Of a DNA stretch of 64,000 bases, positions 9,538 to 18,411 are shown piece by piece. Both the position numbers and the translations under genes were made by a program. The notes beneath the pieces were generated by a model. The model saw nothing but the letters and a program-made list of their open reading frames with translations. It had not been told where the DNA came from and did no database searches. The stretch covers positions 682,001-746,000 of the forward strand of contig NZ_WLYS01000001.1 in the NCBI RefSeq assembly GCF_011316935.1. Direction: 5' to 3'. The DNA comes from Sphingobacterium chungjuense. Its GTDB lineage: Bacteria > Bacteroidota > Bacteroidia > Sphingobacteriales > Sphingobacteriaceae. Position 1 is the first letter of the stretch, and each line of letters starts with the position of its first letter.

Positions 9538-10305
9538 GTGCAAGCAAACACTCAACGCTACTTTTTGGAAATCGCATACAAAGGCACTGCCTATCATGGA
9601 TGGCAGATCCAGCAGAATGCTGTCTCTGTGCAAGAGAAATTGCAGCAAGCGCTGCAGACCGTGTTGCGACAGGAAGTCGAGACAACGGGCGCCGGCCGCA
9701 CCGATACGGGCGTGCATGCCACAAAATTATATGTGCATGCGGATATTCCGTCGGAAAAAATCAGCTCACCACAAAGATTTGTCCACGCCTTGAACGCCAT
9801 CCTGCCTTCGGATATTAGCGTACAACGATTGTTGCCCGTACATGCGGAGGCACATGCACGTTTTGATGCGACTTCCAGATCTTACGAATACCATATTCAT
9901 TTAGGCAAAAATCCATTTCTGCAAGATGCTTCTTGGTTGCTTCGTGACATGCCGGATGTTGATAAAATGAATGCTGCCGCACAATTGCTACTGGGCAAAA
10001 AGGATTTTGGCTGTTTTAGCAAATCACATACGCAGGTATTTACCAATATATGCACGATCACGGAAGCGCGCTGGGTACTGGACGGCCAACGATTGACGTT
10101 TCACATTACAGCCGACCGGTTTTTGCGCAATATGGTGCGTGCGATCGTCGGCACATTATTGGAAGTTGGCTTAAAAGGTAAATCTGTAGAGCACGTTGCT
10201 GAAGTAATTGCCAGTCAAGATCGAAGTCAAGCCGGCGCATCGGTGCCTGCTTGCGGTCTGTACCTTACCCAAATTATCTACCCTTATATCGATCAACCAT
10301 CGTGA
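9538..10305 (+). CDS. truA: tRNA pseudouridine(38-40) synthase
   Basis: A 255-residue enzyme that isomerises uridines 38-40 in the tRNA anticodon arm. The catalytic aspartate is D56 in GAGRTDTGVHA, and the C-terminal FLRNMVRAIVGTLLEVG motif is also present. I chose the GTG at 9538 because it begins just before the conserved RYFLEIAYKGTAYHGWQ start; the frame open from 9484 has no better codon. A TAACTTTG box ends only five bases before this GTG. The stop overlaps the GTG of the downstream ABC transporter (GTGA), indicating translational coupling. Confidence 0.94.
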   Translation: MQANTQRYFLEIAYKGTAYHGWQIQQNAVSVQEKLQQALQTVLRQEVETTGAGRTDTGVHATKLYVHADIPSEKISSPQRFVHALNAILPSDISVQRLLPVHAEAHARFDATSRSYEYHIHLGKNPFLQDASWLLRDMPDVDKMNAAAQLLLGKKDFGCFSKSHTQVFTNICTITEARWVLDGQRLTFHITADRFLRNMVRAIVGTLLEVGLKGKSVEHVAEVIASQDRSQAGASVPACGLYLTQIIYPYIDQPS

Positions 10306-12065
10306 AAAAAGAACAAGTCGCTGGAAAAGCCTACGATTCTAAATTGCTGAGTCGATTGGCACAATATATTCGCCCTTATCGTACGGTATTTTGGATTTCT
10401 GTTGTGCTCACTATTTTGTTGGCAGCAGTAGCGCCCGCATTACCGATGTTGGTAGAGCATACTGTAGACCGTTACATTCTGGCTGGTAATCCAGGCGGAT
10501 TAACCAAGATGCTCATCGCCATGATTGCGCTTTTGCTTTTGCAAACGGTGATTCGCTACTTTCATACTTTGATGACCAATACCTTGGGACAATCGGTGAT
10601 TCGCGATATCCGTATTCAGGTTTTTGAACATATCACGAACTTACGCCTCAAGTATTTTGACAATACACCTATCGGCCGATTAATCACCAGAACGATCTCC
10701 GATTTAGAAACAATCGCTAATATATTCTCCGAAGGATTGATCCAAATTATTGGCGACCTGTTGCAATTAGTCGTCATTTTATTGGTGATGTTTTATACGG
10801 ATTGGCGCCTGACTTTGGTCGTTTTGATTCCCATGCCTTTGATGATCGCAGCCACGTATATTTTCAAGGAGGCCATGAAGTCGGCCTTCCAAAGTGTGCG
10901 TACATGGGTTTCGAATCTAAATACGTTTTTGCAAGAGCATATTTCGGGCATGGCCATCATTCAGTACTTCGCACGGGAAGAACAGGAAATGCGCAAGTTC
11001 AAGGAGATCAACGCGGAGCATAGAAATGCGCATATCCGCGCCAACTGGTATTTCTCGATTTTTTTCCCTGTTTTGGAGGTGATCGTAGCCATAGCGACCG
11101 GTTTGTTAGTGTGGTATGGTGCGAAGCAAATCTTGGCTGATGCTATTTCGCCTGGTGTGGTGGTCGCTTTCTTGATGTACATCACAATGATCTTTCGGCC
11201 AATCCGAGAATTGATTGATAAATTCAACACCTTGCAGATGGGTATGATCTCTGCCGAACGTATTTTTGAGGTGCTCGACACACAAGAATTCACGCCGGAT
11301 GAAGGGAATTATCAACCAGAAACGGTACGCGGTAAGATTGAATTTAAAAATGTCTGGTTCGCTTACAACGACGAAAAGTGGGTGTTGAAAGACATCAGTT
11401 TCACGGTGCAACCGGGTGAAACGCTCGCACTGGTGGGTGCGACTGGCGCCGGAAAATCATCGACAATCAACATTTTAAGTCGTTTTTACGAAATTCAACG
11501 TGGACAAATTTTGCTCGACGGTGTCGATATCCGGGAGTACGATTTGGCGTATTTGCGCCAAACTATCGCTACGGTATTGCAAGATGTATTCTTGTTCTCA
11601 GACACGATCCTCAACAATATCAATCTGTACGATACCACGATATCGATGGATGCCATCGTAGATGCTGCTAAAAAAGTTGGCGCGCATGAATTTATCGAAA
11701 GACTGCCTGGCGCTTATGATTATCAAGTGCAAGAGCGTGGATCTACGTTGTCGGCAGGACAAGGTCAGCTAATCTCTTTCATCAGAGCGCTGGTACACGA
11801 TCCTGAAATCTTGATATTAGATGAAGCTACCTCTTCTGTAGACACGGAAACAGAACAATTGATCCAATCGGCTATTGAGAACCTCATGGATGGAAGGACT
11901 GCGATCGTGATTGCGCATCGCTTATCTACTATTCAACGAGCCGATAAGATTATCGTGCTAGAAAAAGGAGAAATGCTGGAAGCAGGATCGCATCAAGAAT
12001 TATTGGTGCTCGATGGCGCGTACAAAAAGTTGTACGATCTACAATTTAACTCGGCTGGATTATAA
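10302..12065 (+). CDS. ABC exporter, fused membrane and ATPase domains (MsbA/LmrA-like)
   Basis: A 587-residue half-transporter. The membrane domain (about 20-315) has six hydrophobic segments, beginning FWISVVLTILLAAVAPALP. The ATPase domain (about 335-580) has Walker A (GATGAGKSST), a Q-loop, Walker B (ILILDEATSSVD) and an H-loop (VIAHRLST). The signature reads LSAGQ rather than LSGGQ, a known variant in this family. It should act as a dimer exporting lipids or hydrophobic drugs; the substrate is not evident. The GTG at 10302 overlaps the truA stop. The 3' end shares the palindrome TTATAA with trmB, giving a stop codon on each strand. Confidence 0.9.
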   Translation: MKKEQVAGKAYDSKLLSRLAQYIRPYRTVFWISVVLTILLAAVAPALPMLVEHTVDRYILAGNPGGLTKMLIAMIALLLLQTVIRYFHTLMTNTLGQSVIRDIRIQVFEHITNLRLKYFDNTPIGRLITRTISDLETIANIFSEGLIQIIGDLLQLVVILLVMFYTDWRLTLVVLIPMPLMIAATYIFKEAMKSAFQSVRTWVSNLNTFLQEHISGMAIIQYFAREEQEMRKFKEINAEHRNAHIRANWYFSIFFPVLEVIVAIATGLLVWYGAKQILADAISPGVVVAFLMYITMIFRPIRELIDKFNTLQMGMISAERIFEVLDTQEFTPDEGNYQPETVRGKIEFKNVWFAYNDEKWVLKDISFTVQPGETLALVGATGAGKSSTINILSRFYEIQRGQILLDGVDIREYDLAYLRQTIATVLQDVFLFSDTILNNINLYDTTISMDAIVDAAKKVGAHEFIERLPGAYDYQVQERGSTLSAGQGQLISFIRALVHDPEILILDEATSSVDTETEQLIQSAIENLMDGRTAIVIAHRLSTIQRADKIIVLEKGEMLEAGSHQELLVLDGAYKKLYDLQFNSAGL

Positions 12066-12719
12066 CGCTTGTGGGAATTGCCACTGCACGTAGTTGATGT
12101 TCTTGTCGTCTGCCAGGTATTTCTTTTCGTAATAGGTTTTGATAGATAGCACCTCGTCTACCAAATCAGACACGTATAGATCTGTCGTTGCTTTGGTTAC
12201 CGGCATGTTGGAGGCTGCGATTTGTTCTAATGTATAGGCATAAAAACCATCATTATCGGTTTTGAGGTGCATAATACCATCATTTTTCAAAATGATTTTA
12301 TATTTCTCCAAGAAACGAGGGCTTGTTAAGCGCTTTTTCTCGCGACTATCTTGAGGTTGTGGATCAGGAAAGGTAATCCAGATTTCTGAAATCTCATTTT
12401 CTGCAAAGTGCTCCAGAATGCTTTCGATCTGTATGCGTAAAAAGCCGACATTGTCAATCCCTTCTTCCAAGGCTGTTTTTGCACCACGCCAGATCCGGTT
12501 TCCTTTAAAGTCGACACCGATAAAATTGGTCTGCGGAAAAAGCTTCGCCAAGTTCACCGTATATTCTCCTTTACCGCAAGCTAATTCTAATATGATCGGC
12601 TTCTCATTACCAAAAAATTCTTTGGCCCATTGGCCTTTATAATCTTTACCTGCATCTAGTTGTACTACATTTTTGAATGTAGCTACCTCTGCAAATCTGC
12701 GTAGTTTATCTTTACCCAT
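12060..12719 (-). CDS. trmB: tRNA (guanine-N7-)-methyltransferase
   Basis: A 219-residue Rossmann-fold methyltransferase that makes m7G46 in tRNA using S-adenosylmethionine. The SAM site appears as ILELACGKGEYTVNLA and NFIGVDFKGNRIWRGA, and the TrmB signature as EIWITFPDPQPQDSREKKRL. Length is normal for the family. It is convergent with the ABC exporter, overlapping by six bases at the stop codons. It stands alone on the minus strand, with fcl divergent 192 bp away. Confidence 0.94.
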   Translation of the reverse strand: MGKDKLRRFAEVATFKNVVQLDAGKDYKGQWAKEFFGNEKPIILELACGKGEYTVNLAKLFPQTNFIGVDFKGNRIWRGAKTALEEGIDNVGFLRIQIESILEHFAENEISEIWITFPDPQPQDSREKKRLTSPRFLEKYKIILKNDGIMHLKTDNDGFYAYTLEQIAASNMPVTKATTDLYVSDLVDEVLSIKTYYEKKYLADDKNINYVQWQFPQAL

Positions 12720-12911
12720 TGTTACTATTGTGCTTCTTGTTTGCCTGCGAATGAATACGATTTCTAGATAATAATGACTAGAGGCTGATCACCCGGCAAG
12801 ATAACTGGCGCAAAAATAACCTTATATTTGTGGTAATACGAATACCGCAAGGGTATATTCTAAAAAAAGGAAGAAATCTTAGTCCTGACAGAGTTGCAAA
12901 AATAAAGTTGA

Positions 12912-13847
12912 ATGGATAAAAAAGCTAAAATATATGTGGCCGGACATCGGGGTATGGTGGGCTCTGCGATATACCGGAAATTACAACAATCAGACTATGA
13001 AAATATTGTGACGAGAACTTCCGCCGAACTGGATTTACGCGATCAAAACGCCGTAGCCCAGTTTTTTGCGCAAGAAAAGCCAGACTTCGTTTTCCTGGCG
13101 GCTGCCAAAGTAGGTGGCATCGTAGCGAACAATACCTATCGTGCAGATTTCATCTATGAGAATTTAGCAATACAAAACAATGTTATTCATCAAGCGCATG
13201 TGCACGCAGTGAAAAAGTTGATGTTTCTGGGATCTTCTTGTATTTATCCTAAAATGGCGCCGCAACCATTGAAAGAAGATGCTTTGTTAACTGGTTTATT
13301 AGAGCCCACAAATGAGCCTTACGCGATTGCGAAGATTGCAGGTATCAAAATGTGTGAAGCCTATCGCGCACAATATGGTGACAACTTTATCTCGGTGATG
13401 CCGACTAATTTATATGGTTTGAATGATAATTACCATCCTGAAAACTCCCATGTGCTGCCGGCATTAATTCGTCGATTTCACGAAGCTAAAGAGCAACAGT
13501 TGGAAGAGGTCGTAATCTGGGGCTCGGGTACGCCAATGCGCGAATTTTTATACGCCGATGATCTGGCAGAGGCTTGTATTTTCTTGATGGATACATACAG
13601 CGAAAGCGGATTTATCAATGTGGGCGTAGGTGAAGATATTAGCATCAAAGATTTGGCACAGCTTATCAAACAAATTGTTGGCTTTGAAGGCGCTTTACGC
13701 TACGACAGCAGCAAGCCAGATGGCACGCCGCGTAAGCTGATGGATGTAGAGAAATTGCACAATCTAGGCTGGAGGCACAAGATTGAACTGGAAGAGGGCA
13801 TACGATTAGCGTATCAGGATTTTCAAAATAAGCAAAAAGGGAATTAA
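12912..13847 (+). CDS. fcl: GDP-L-fucose synthase
   Basis: A 311-residue extended short-chain dehydrogenase that epimerises and reduces GDP-4-keto-6-deoxy-D-mannose to GDP-L-fucose. The NADP-binding GHRGMVGSA motif is at residues 11-19, the catalytic Ser in GSSCIYPK, and the Tyr/Lys pair in PYAIAKIAG. The usual partner gmd is not next to it and would have to lie outside the window. It is followed by a strong two-way terminator. A TATATTTG box about 80 bp upstream could be part of the promoter, but its -33 element is weak. Confidence 0.94.
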   Translation: MDKKAKIYVAGHRGMVGSAIYRKLQQSDYENIVTRTSAELDLRDQNAVAQFFAQEKPDFVFLAAAKVGGIVANNTYRADFIYENLAIQNNVIHQAHVHAVKKLMFLGSSCIYPKMAPQPLKEDALLTGLLEPTNEPYAIAKIAGIKMCEAYRAQYGDNFISVMPTNLYGLNDNYHPENSHVLPALIRRFHEAKEQQLEEVVIWGSGTPMREFLYADDLAEACIFLMDTYSESGFINVGVGEDISIKDLAQLIKQIVGFEGALRYDSSKPDGTPRKLMDVEKLHNLGWRHKIELEEGIRLAYQDFQNKQKGN

Positions 13848-13907
13848 TTCGCACACCTCTATTCGGTCTGAGAATTTCTTTCCAACGGTTAAGGTTTTCA
13901 ATAACAT

Positions 13908-13942
13908 AAAAAAGCGTTCACTATCTCATGAACGCTTTTTTT
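13908..13942. terminator. Bidirectional intrinsic terminator between fcl and the small envelope operon
   Basis: Arms AAAAAAGCGTTCA (13908-13920) and TGAACGCTTTTTT (13929-13941) pair perfectly around an eight-base loop. A-run and T-run flanks mean it can stop transcription from both sides. It lies between the convergent genes ending at 13847 and 13967. Confidence 0.9.
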
Positions 13943-13966
13943 ATCTATTACAAAGATTTAGAAAGA

Positions 13967-14503
13967 CTAATAGGCTTCGCTATCTTTTGGGATTCCGTAT
14001 TTATTACCTTCTACCGCTTCTTCAGCCGTAATTTCACCCGCTACTAAATTTGCTTTCTGAGTTTTCTTTTTCGGACGAATAAAGCTTGCAATACCAGCAA
14101 CGGCATTGGATATGCTATTCTGATTCACCTGCCCAACAGCTGTTTCCGAGGCAACAGTTACCACTGCTTTTTTGAACCAACCTGCATTTTTAAGCAACGT
14201 ACGATTGAGCACCAATGGTGTTGCTAAGCGCAAAACTTTCGTAATCCAATCGGATTTTCCACTGCTTTTACCCGTATTCGCGGAAATAGAAGAAACCACA
14301 TCTCGAACTCTACCAACACCCGGCACATGAGCCGTAATCATATTGACAAATCGAACGGGCGCTTCGATTTTATGTTTAAGCAGCTTGTACTGCGTACCGA
14401 AGTATAATTCCTGCTCATCACGAAGGACACTGATACGATCAATCTCGTTCAACAGATCATTAACATTAGTTATCCTACTTCTCAACTGTTTGTTCGTGCT
14501 CAT
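13967..14503 (-). CDS. Conserved hypothetical protein, third gene of YtxH/DUF1469 group
   Basis: A 178-residue protein I do not recognise. The N-terminal 45 residues are charged and likely helical (LLNEIDRISVLRDEQELY). A middle part contains small residues and short hydrophobic stretches (LRLATPLVLNRTLL, AVAGIASFI), and the tail is basic then acidic. No signal peptide is evident. Its start lies inside the end of the DUF1469 gene (29-bp overlap), which strongly suggests coupled translation and a shared envelope-associated role. It could be a peripheral membrane or amphipathic protein, but that is inference. Confidence 0.75.
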   Translation of the reverse strand: MSTNKQLRSRITNVNDLLNEIDRISVLRDEQELYFGTQYKLLKHKIEAPVRFVNMITAHVPGVGRVRDVVSSISANTGKSSGKSDWITKVLRLATPLVLNRTLLKNAGWFKKAVVTVASETAVGQVNQNSISNAVAGIASFIRPKKKTQKANLVAGEITAEEAVEGNKYGIPKDSEAY

Positions 14504-14957
14504 CTTCTATGATTTCTATTTCTTCCTTAATCTTAGCGGCTGCCTGCTCTGCCTGCGCCGCTTTTCTACGGAGTCTGCTCAGCCGATCTTCTTCTAGATG
14601 ATCGTCTTCCTCGTGCCACTTGCCTAATACTTTGCGAATGGTCAAATCCATTAACAGTAATTCTAACTTGCCCTTGGCTACATTTATAATCACAATGATA
14701 ATTGCAAAAGCAATACCTGCTGCCAAAAAGCCTAATGCATAATTATTAAATAGCTGTCCAAGATAAAAAGCGAGCGCCATGGCCAGAAAAAAAACCACCA
14801 ATAGTGCTAGTAAAATCTTACTAATATCTAGTACTAGCGATGCTAAAATTCTAGACCCACGCGCTATTGACCGCAGTTTGACTAATTCTATCTGTGTATC
14901 AACATACTCTTTGAGTTTATTGAACGAGCCAGAAAACGAAAATTTTTGATCCATCAT
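14475..14957 (-). CDS. Phage-holin-like DUF1469 membrane protein
   Basis: A 160-residue protein with two membrane segments (about 45-70, ILLALLVVFFLAMALAFYLG, and about 75-97, LGFLAAGIAFAIIIVIINVA). They are preceded by a short amphipathic region and followed by a long charged coiled-coil tail (LEEDRLSRLRRKAAQAEQ). This layout matches the DUF1469/holin 3-6 superfamily of putative inner-membrane proteins. The name does not imply phage origin: no phage genes are nearby. It sits between YtxH and the unknown protein in one minus-strand group. Confidence 0.82.
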   Translation of the reverse strand: MMDQKFSFSGSFNKLKEYVDTQIELVKLRSIARGSRILASLVLDISKILLALLVVFFLAMALAFYLGQLFNNYALGFLAAGIAFAIIIVIINVAKGKLELLLMDLTIRKVLGKWHEEDDHLEEDRLSRLRRKAAQAEQAAAKIKEEIEIIEDEHEQTVEK

Positions 14958-15063
14958 GCAAATATGGGTTTGGAGGAATCTGTCTACCCAATTTATATCG
15001 GCGAAGACTCCCCTAACTTGTGTTAATAAATATGCCTATGCGCAGGGCATAGATAAGCGCAGA

Positions 15064-15333
15064 TTACGCGTGCTCTTCGATCTCCTCGTCGATGGCTGCT
15101 TCTGCTCTTGCTGCTTTAGATTTCAATGAAGCAACTAACTTTTCGCGTAAATCACTCAATTGATCCAATTGTTCTTCCGCGCGTTCTTTAATGGCATCAC
15201 CCAAATCTGCTAGCGATTCATTAAGCTTGTCACGAGTCTCTGATCCTTTTTCTGGTGCAAATAATACGCCTAATACTGTTCCTGCTGCCAAACCTGTTAA
15301 CAATGCTGTTAAAACTTTTCCGCTATAATTCAT
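15064..15333 (-). CDS. YtxH domain protein
   Basis: An 89-residue protein with an N-terminal glycine-rich hydrophobic segment ([20 protein letters not shown]) followed by [10 protein letters not shown] and an alanine/glutamate-rich coiled coil. This is the standard layout of YtxH proteins, known from general-stress regulons in Bacillus and common in Bacteroidota. It is probably anchored in the inner membrane. It is the first gene of the three-gene set; DUF1469 begins 106 bp downstream. It is divergent from yifB with 186 bp between. Confidence 0.87.
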   Translation of the reverse strand: MNYSGKVLTALLTGLAAGTVLGVLFAPEKGSETRDKLNESLADLGDAIKERAEEQLDQLSDLREKLVASLKSKAARAEAAIDEEIEEHA

Positions 15334-15519
15334 GTGTATAAATATTAAAATGTGACAATTGTGATGATTGACTTAGTAAAATAACAGCAAAGAATACAAA
15401 GTGTTTTTACGACTAAGGCAAAAACCAATAAGTATCGTTTAAAGAATATTATTTTATTTAAACAAACAATACTATCTTTATCTATTCTGGATACTGCTAT
15501 TCAATAAATATACCGAATT

Positions 15520-17058
15520 ATGCTCGTAAAAACGCATGCAAGCTCCTGTTATGGCATTGATGCTACTGCTATTGGGGTCGAAGTAAATATAACCACAGGC
15601 ACTAAATACTATATTGTCGGATTACCCGATAACGCTGTACGGGAAAGTTTACAGCGTGTGGAAAGCGCTATCATGGCTGTTGGCTTTCGCATGCCTCGGC
15701 AAAAGATTGTTATTAATTTATTTCCTGCCGATATTAGGAAGGAAGGCTCGTCTTACGATCTTTCTATTGCGGTAGCGATTCTAGCCGCATCGAATCAAAT
15801 ACAACCTATCAACCTCCACGAATACATTATTATCGGCGAATTATCCTTAGATGGTTCGCTTCAGGCGATTCGCGGCGCTTTACCGATTGCCTTGCAAGCC
15901 AAGAAAGATGGATTTCGCGGACTGATCCTGCCCGAAGCCAATGCTCCTGAAGCTGCAGTGGTCGACGGACTGGAAGTGTTTGGAGTAAAACACCTTCGTC
16001 AGGTTATCCATCATTTGGAAGAAAAGGAGAAAATCCCACCTTTACAAATTGATATTCAAGCGCAATTCGCACAGCAACTGGATGCACACGAGGTGGATTT
16101 TGCCGATGTGCAAGGACAAGAGAATATTAAAAGGGCGATGGAAATTGCGGCAGCTGGCGGACACAACCTCATTCTCATCGGCCCGCCGGGAGCTGGCAAG
16201 ACCATGTTGGCAAAGCGCTTGTCTACCATTTTACCACCACTCACATTGGAAGAATCGTTGGAAACCACCAAGATTCATTCTGTAGCAGGACAATTAAATA
16301 CAAAAGATGCGATCCTGACCATTCGGCCATTCCGGGCACCACATCATACCATATCCAATATTGCGCTGGTTGGCGGAGGAACAAATCCACAACCTGTCGA
16401 GATATCTTTGGCGCATAATGGGGTACTATTTTTAGACGAATTGCCTGAATTCAAGCGCAACGTGCTGGAGGTGATGCGGCAACCGCTGGAAGCGCGCAAC
16501 ATCACGATCTCTCGCGCAAAATTTACCGTGGATTATCCAGCCAGCTTTATGCTGATCGCTTCGATGAATCCCTGCCCTTGCGGTTATTATAATCATCCGG
16601 AGAAAAGCTGCACATGCAGCAGCCAAACCGTGCAACGGTATTTGAGCAAAGTCTCTGGGCCACTCATGGATCGTATTGATCTTCACGTCGAGGTAACGCC
16701 CGTTGCTTTCAAAGAGCTGAGCGCGCAAAAAACTAGTGAGAAAAGTACAGACGTTCGCCAACGTGTAGTATTGGCTAGAGAAAGACAAGCTATGCGGTTT
16801 ACCAAACATCAGAACACGTACAGCAATGCGCAGATGAGTCCAGCATTAGTACGTACGATGTGTGGATTAGGTGAAAGTAGTCAACAGTTGCTCAAATCTG
16901 CGATGGAGCGCTTGGGATTGTCTGCGCGAGCTTATGACCGCATTTTAAAAGTGGCACGTACGATTGCAGACATGGATGCGAGTGATGACACCCAAGTACA
17001 GCATATTGCAGAAGCCATCCAATACCGAAGCTTAGATAAAGCAAATTGGGCGAACTAA
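15520..17058 (+). CDS. YifB/ComM family Mg-chelatase-like AAA+ ATPase
   Basis: A 512-residue protein. The N-terminal Lon-protease-like fold domain (about 1-170) is followed by an AAA+ core with Walker A (LIGPPGAGKTMLA), Walker B (LFLDELPEF), and the MNPCPCGYY motif with a C-terminal cysteine-rich segment (EKSCTCSS). ComM-type members act as helicases that help branch migration during integration of transforming DNA; whether this species is competent is unknown. The stop codon shares bases with the rhomboid stop on the other strand (CTAA). Confidence 0.92.
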   Translation: MLVKTHASSCYGIDATAIGVEVNITTGTKYYIVGLPDNAVRESLQRVESAIMAVGFRMPRQKIVINLFPADIRKEGSSYDLSIAVAILAASNQIQPINLHEYIIIGELSLDGSLQAIRGALPIALQAKKDGFRGLILPEANAPEAAVVDGLEVFGVKHLRQVIHHLEEKEKIPPLQIDIQAQFAQQLDAHEVDFADVQGQENIKRAMEIAAAGGHNLILIGPPGAGKTMLAKRLSTILPPLTLEESLETTKIHSVAGQLNTKDAILTIRPFRAPHHTISNIALVGGGTNPQPVEISLAHNGVLFLDELPEFKRNVLEVMRQPLEARNITISRAKFTVDYPASFMLIASMNPCPCGYYNHPEKSCTCSSQTVQRYLSKVSGPLMDRIDLHVEVTPVAFKELSAQKTSEKSTDVRQRVVLARERQAMRFTKHQNTYSNAQMSPALVRTMCGLGESSQQLLKSAMERLGLSARAYDRILKVARTIADMDASDDTQVQHIAEAIQYRSLDKANWAN

Positions 17059-17690
17059 AAACCGAATTGCTCGGCAAAATGTCGGAAGATCCAAGGGTAC
17101 AATAACAAGGTGACCAGTATTCCCGTTAATGCGCCGTAGAGATGCGCATCGTGATTAATGCCATCACGTGCGTTTTTGGAAGCCCAGATACAATAGCCCA
17201 AATACAGAAATCCGAATACAAAAGCCGGAATCGGAATCGCCATAAACAGGTACAGCATGGTGCGCGGGTAGAAAAGGATAAAACTAAAGAGCACGGCACT
17301 AATAGCTCCAGAAGCACCTAAGCTGTGGTAGTTATAATTGTTCTTCTGCTGCATGATGGTAGGGATATCGCTCAGAACCAACGCCACGACGTATAAACCA
17401 GCAAAATAGAGGTGTCCGATAGGACCACTTTGCACGACTAAAAGACTTTCCAACGCAAAACCGAAGAAGTAAAAGGTTAGCATATTGAAGATCAGATGCG
17501 TCCAATCTTTGTGAATCAGCCCACTAGTGATCACCATTGGCCATTTGCTACGATCGCGATATACGGTGTAAGGGTGCAACATCATCCGCCCATATATTGG
17601 TGGATTTGAAAATGCATAAATACTCAAACCAACGGTGAGCGCAAAGATGATACTAGCAACGGGCGTGTTGATGATATAATCTAATAACAT
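17055..17690 (-). CDS. Rhomboid family intramembrane serine protease
   Basis: A 211-residue membrane protein with about six hydrophobic segments. The rhomboid motifs are present: HLIFNMLTFYFFG (the HxxxN motif), the catalytic serine in LGASGAISA, and the catalytic histidine in HDAHLYGALTG. The substrate is unknown. It starts five bases after the LUD gene stop, so the two are co-transcribed. Length is typical of compact bacterial rhomboids without extra domains. Confidence 0.92.
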   Translation of the reverse strand: MLLDYIINTPVASIIFALTVGLSIYAFSNPPIYGRMMLHPYTVYRDRSKWPMVITSGLIHKDWTHLIFNMLTFYFFGFALESLLVVQSGPIGHLYFAGLYVVALVLSDIPTIMQQKNNYNYHSLGASGAISAVLFSFILFYPRTMLYLFMAIPIPAFVFGFLYLGYCIWASKNARDGINHDAHLYGALTGILVTLLLYPWIFRHFAEQFGF

Positions 17691-17695
17691 ACTTT

Positions 17696-18343
17696 TTAAA
17701 ATCTATCTTCTGTTAAAAAAACATAGCACTGTTCAGGACCGTGCCCTCCATCCATAGCAGTATAACCGATCGCATTGCTGGCACTTGATCCAGTAATCGT
17801 AGTGAGCAACGAAGGTATTTCATTCGGATAACGATCTTGCACTTTTTTGTACGCATGCTTGAGATCCATCACTAATTGCGAAGCCGTAGCGAAAACGATA
17901 TGCACTGGCGCAAATATGCTCAATCTACGACCCGAAGGGCTAGCATTTGAAAGCAATACGCTACCCGTTCTAGCGATCAGCGATTCGCAGGAGGTAATAC
18001 CGATTTCCACTTGATCCACGTCTTGTTCTGAGCGTAAGTACGGAAAACCATACTGATCTAACAGACGCTGCAATTGCGGCTCCCAAAGGGCAATCTTAGT
18101 CAACTGCAACTTTTCTACCAGCACGACCAAGTTTTCGATCAGATCTACCTCGCCATCACAGTATATAAAGTGCCCACCGGCTGCCGTAAATTCATGCGCA
18201 AAAGTGACATCCAGGGCTTCTTCTTCATCGGCGTATAAAGGCGTATCTTCAAAATCAGGGTATGGATTGTCCCGTTTATGGAGCAATGCCTGTCTGATCT
18301 GCTTCAGCATTTTTTCTTTGGCGGTGGTGTTTCGGATATTCAT
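17696..18343 (-). CDS. LUD-domain protein (LutC/YkgG-like)
   Basis: A 215-residue protein of the LUD family. The core contains GITSCESLIARTGSVLLSN and a C-terminal ITGSSASNAIGYTAMDGGHGPE segment, corresponding to the family's glycine-rich end. LutC works with LutA and LutB in lactate oxidation, but neither is nearby, so a lactate role is not supported here. It starts only eight bases after the terminator of ftsH and runs into the rhomboid gene. Function remains unassigned beyond the family. Confidence 0.85.
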   Translation of the reverse strand: MNIRNTTAKEKMLKQIRQALLHKRDNPYPDFEDTPLYADEEEALDVTFAHEFTAAGGHFIYCDGEVDLIENLVVLVEKLQLTKIALWEPQLQRLLDQYGFPYLRSEQDVDQVEIGITSCESLIARTGSVLLSNASPSGRRLSIFAPVHIVFATASQLVMDLKHAYKKVQDRYPNEIPSLLTTITGSSASNAIGYTAMDGGHGPEQCYVFLTEDRF

Positions 18344-18350
18344 AGTAAAA

Positions 18351-18380
18351 AAGGTGCAGCAATTTATTCGGCTGCACCTT
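18351..18380 (-). terminator. Intrinsic terminator of ftsH, directly before the LUD start
   Basis: Ten-base arms AAGGTGCAGC and GCTGCACCTT pair perfectly around a ten-base loop. On the minus strand the hairpin is followed by TTTTTT and then by the LUD start codon at 18343. It should reduce read-through from rsfS-ftsH into LUD. Confidence 0.85.
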
Positions 18381-18411
18381 CCATTTTATGTGTGAACGTT
18401 TCTTATACTTC

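Noticed and set aside
12720..12911. Extra gene or RNA in the trmB-fcl gap
   Set aside because: Only short frames and a TATATTTG promoter-like box are seen; nothing supports a gene.
14475..14957. Holin-like gene as a sign of a prophage
   Set aside because: DUF1469 proteins are common chromosomal membrane proteins and no other phage gene is present in the window.
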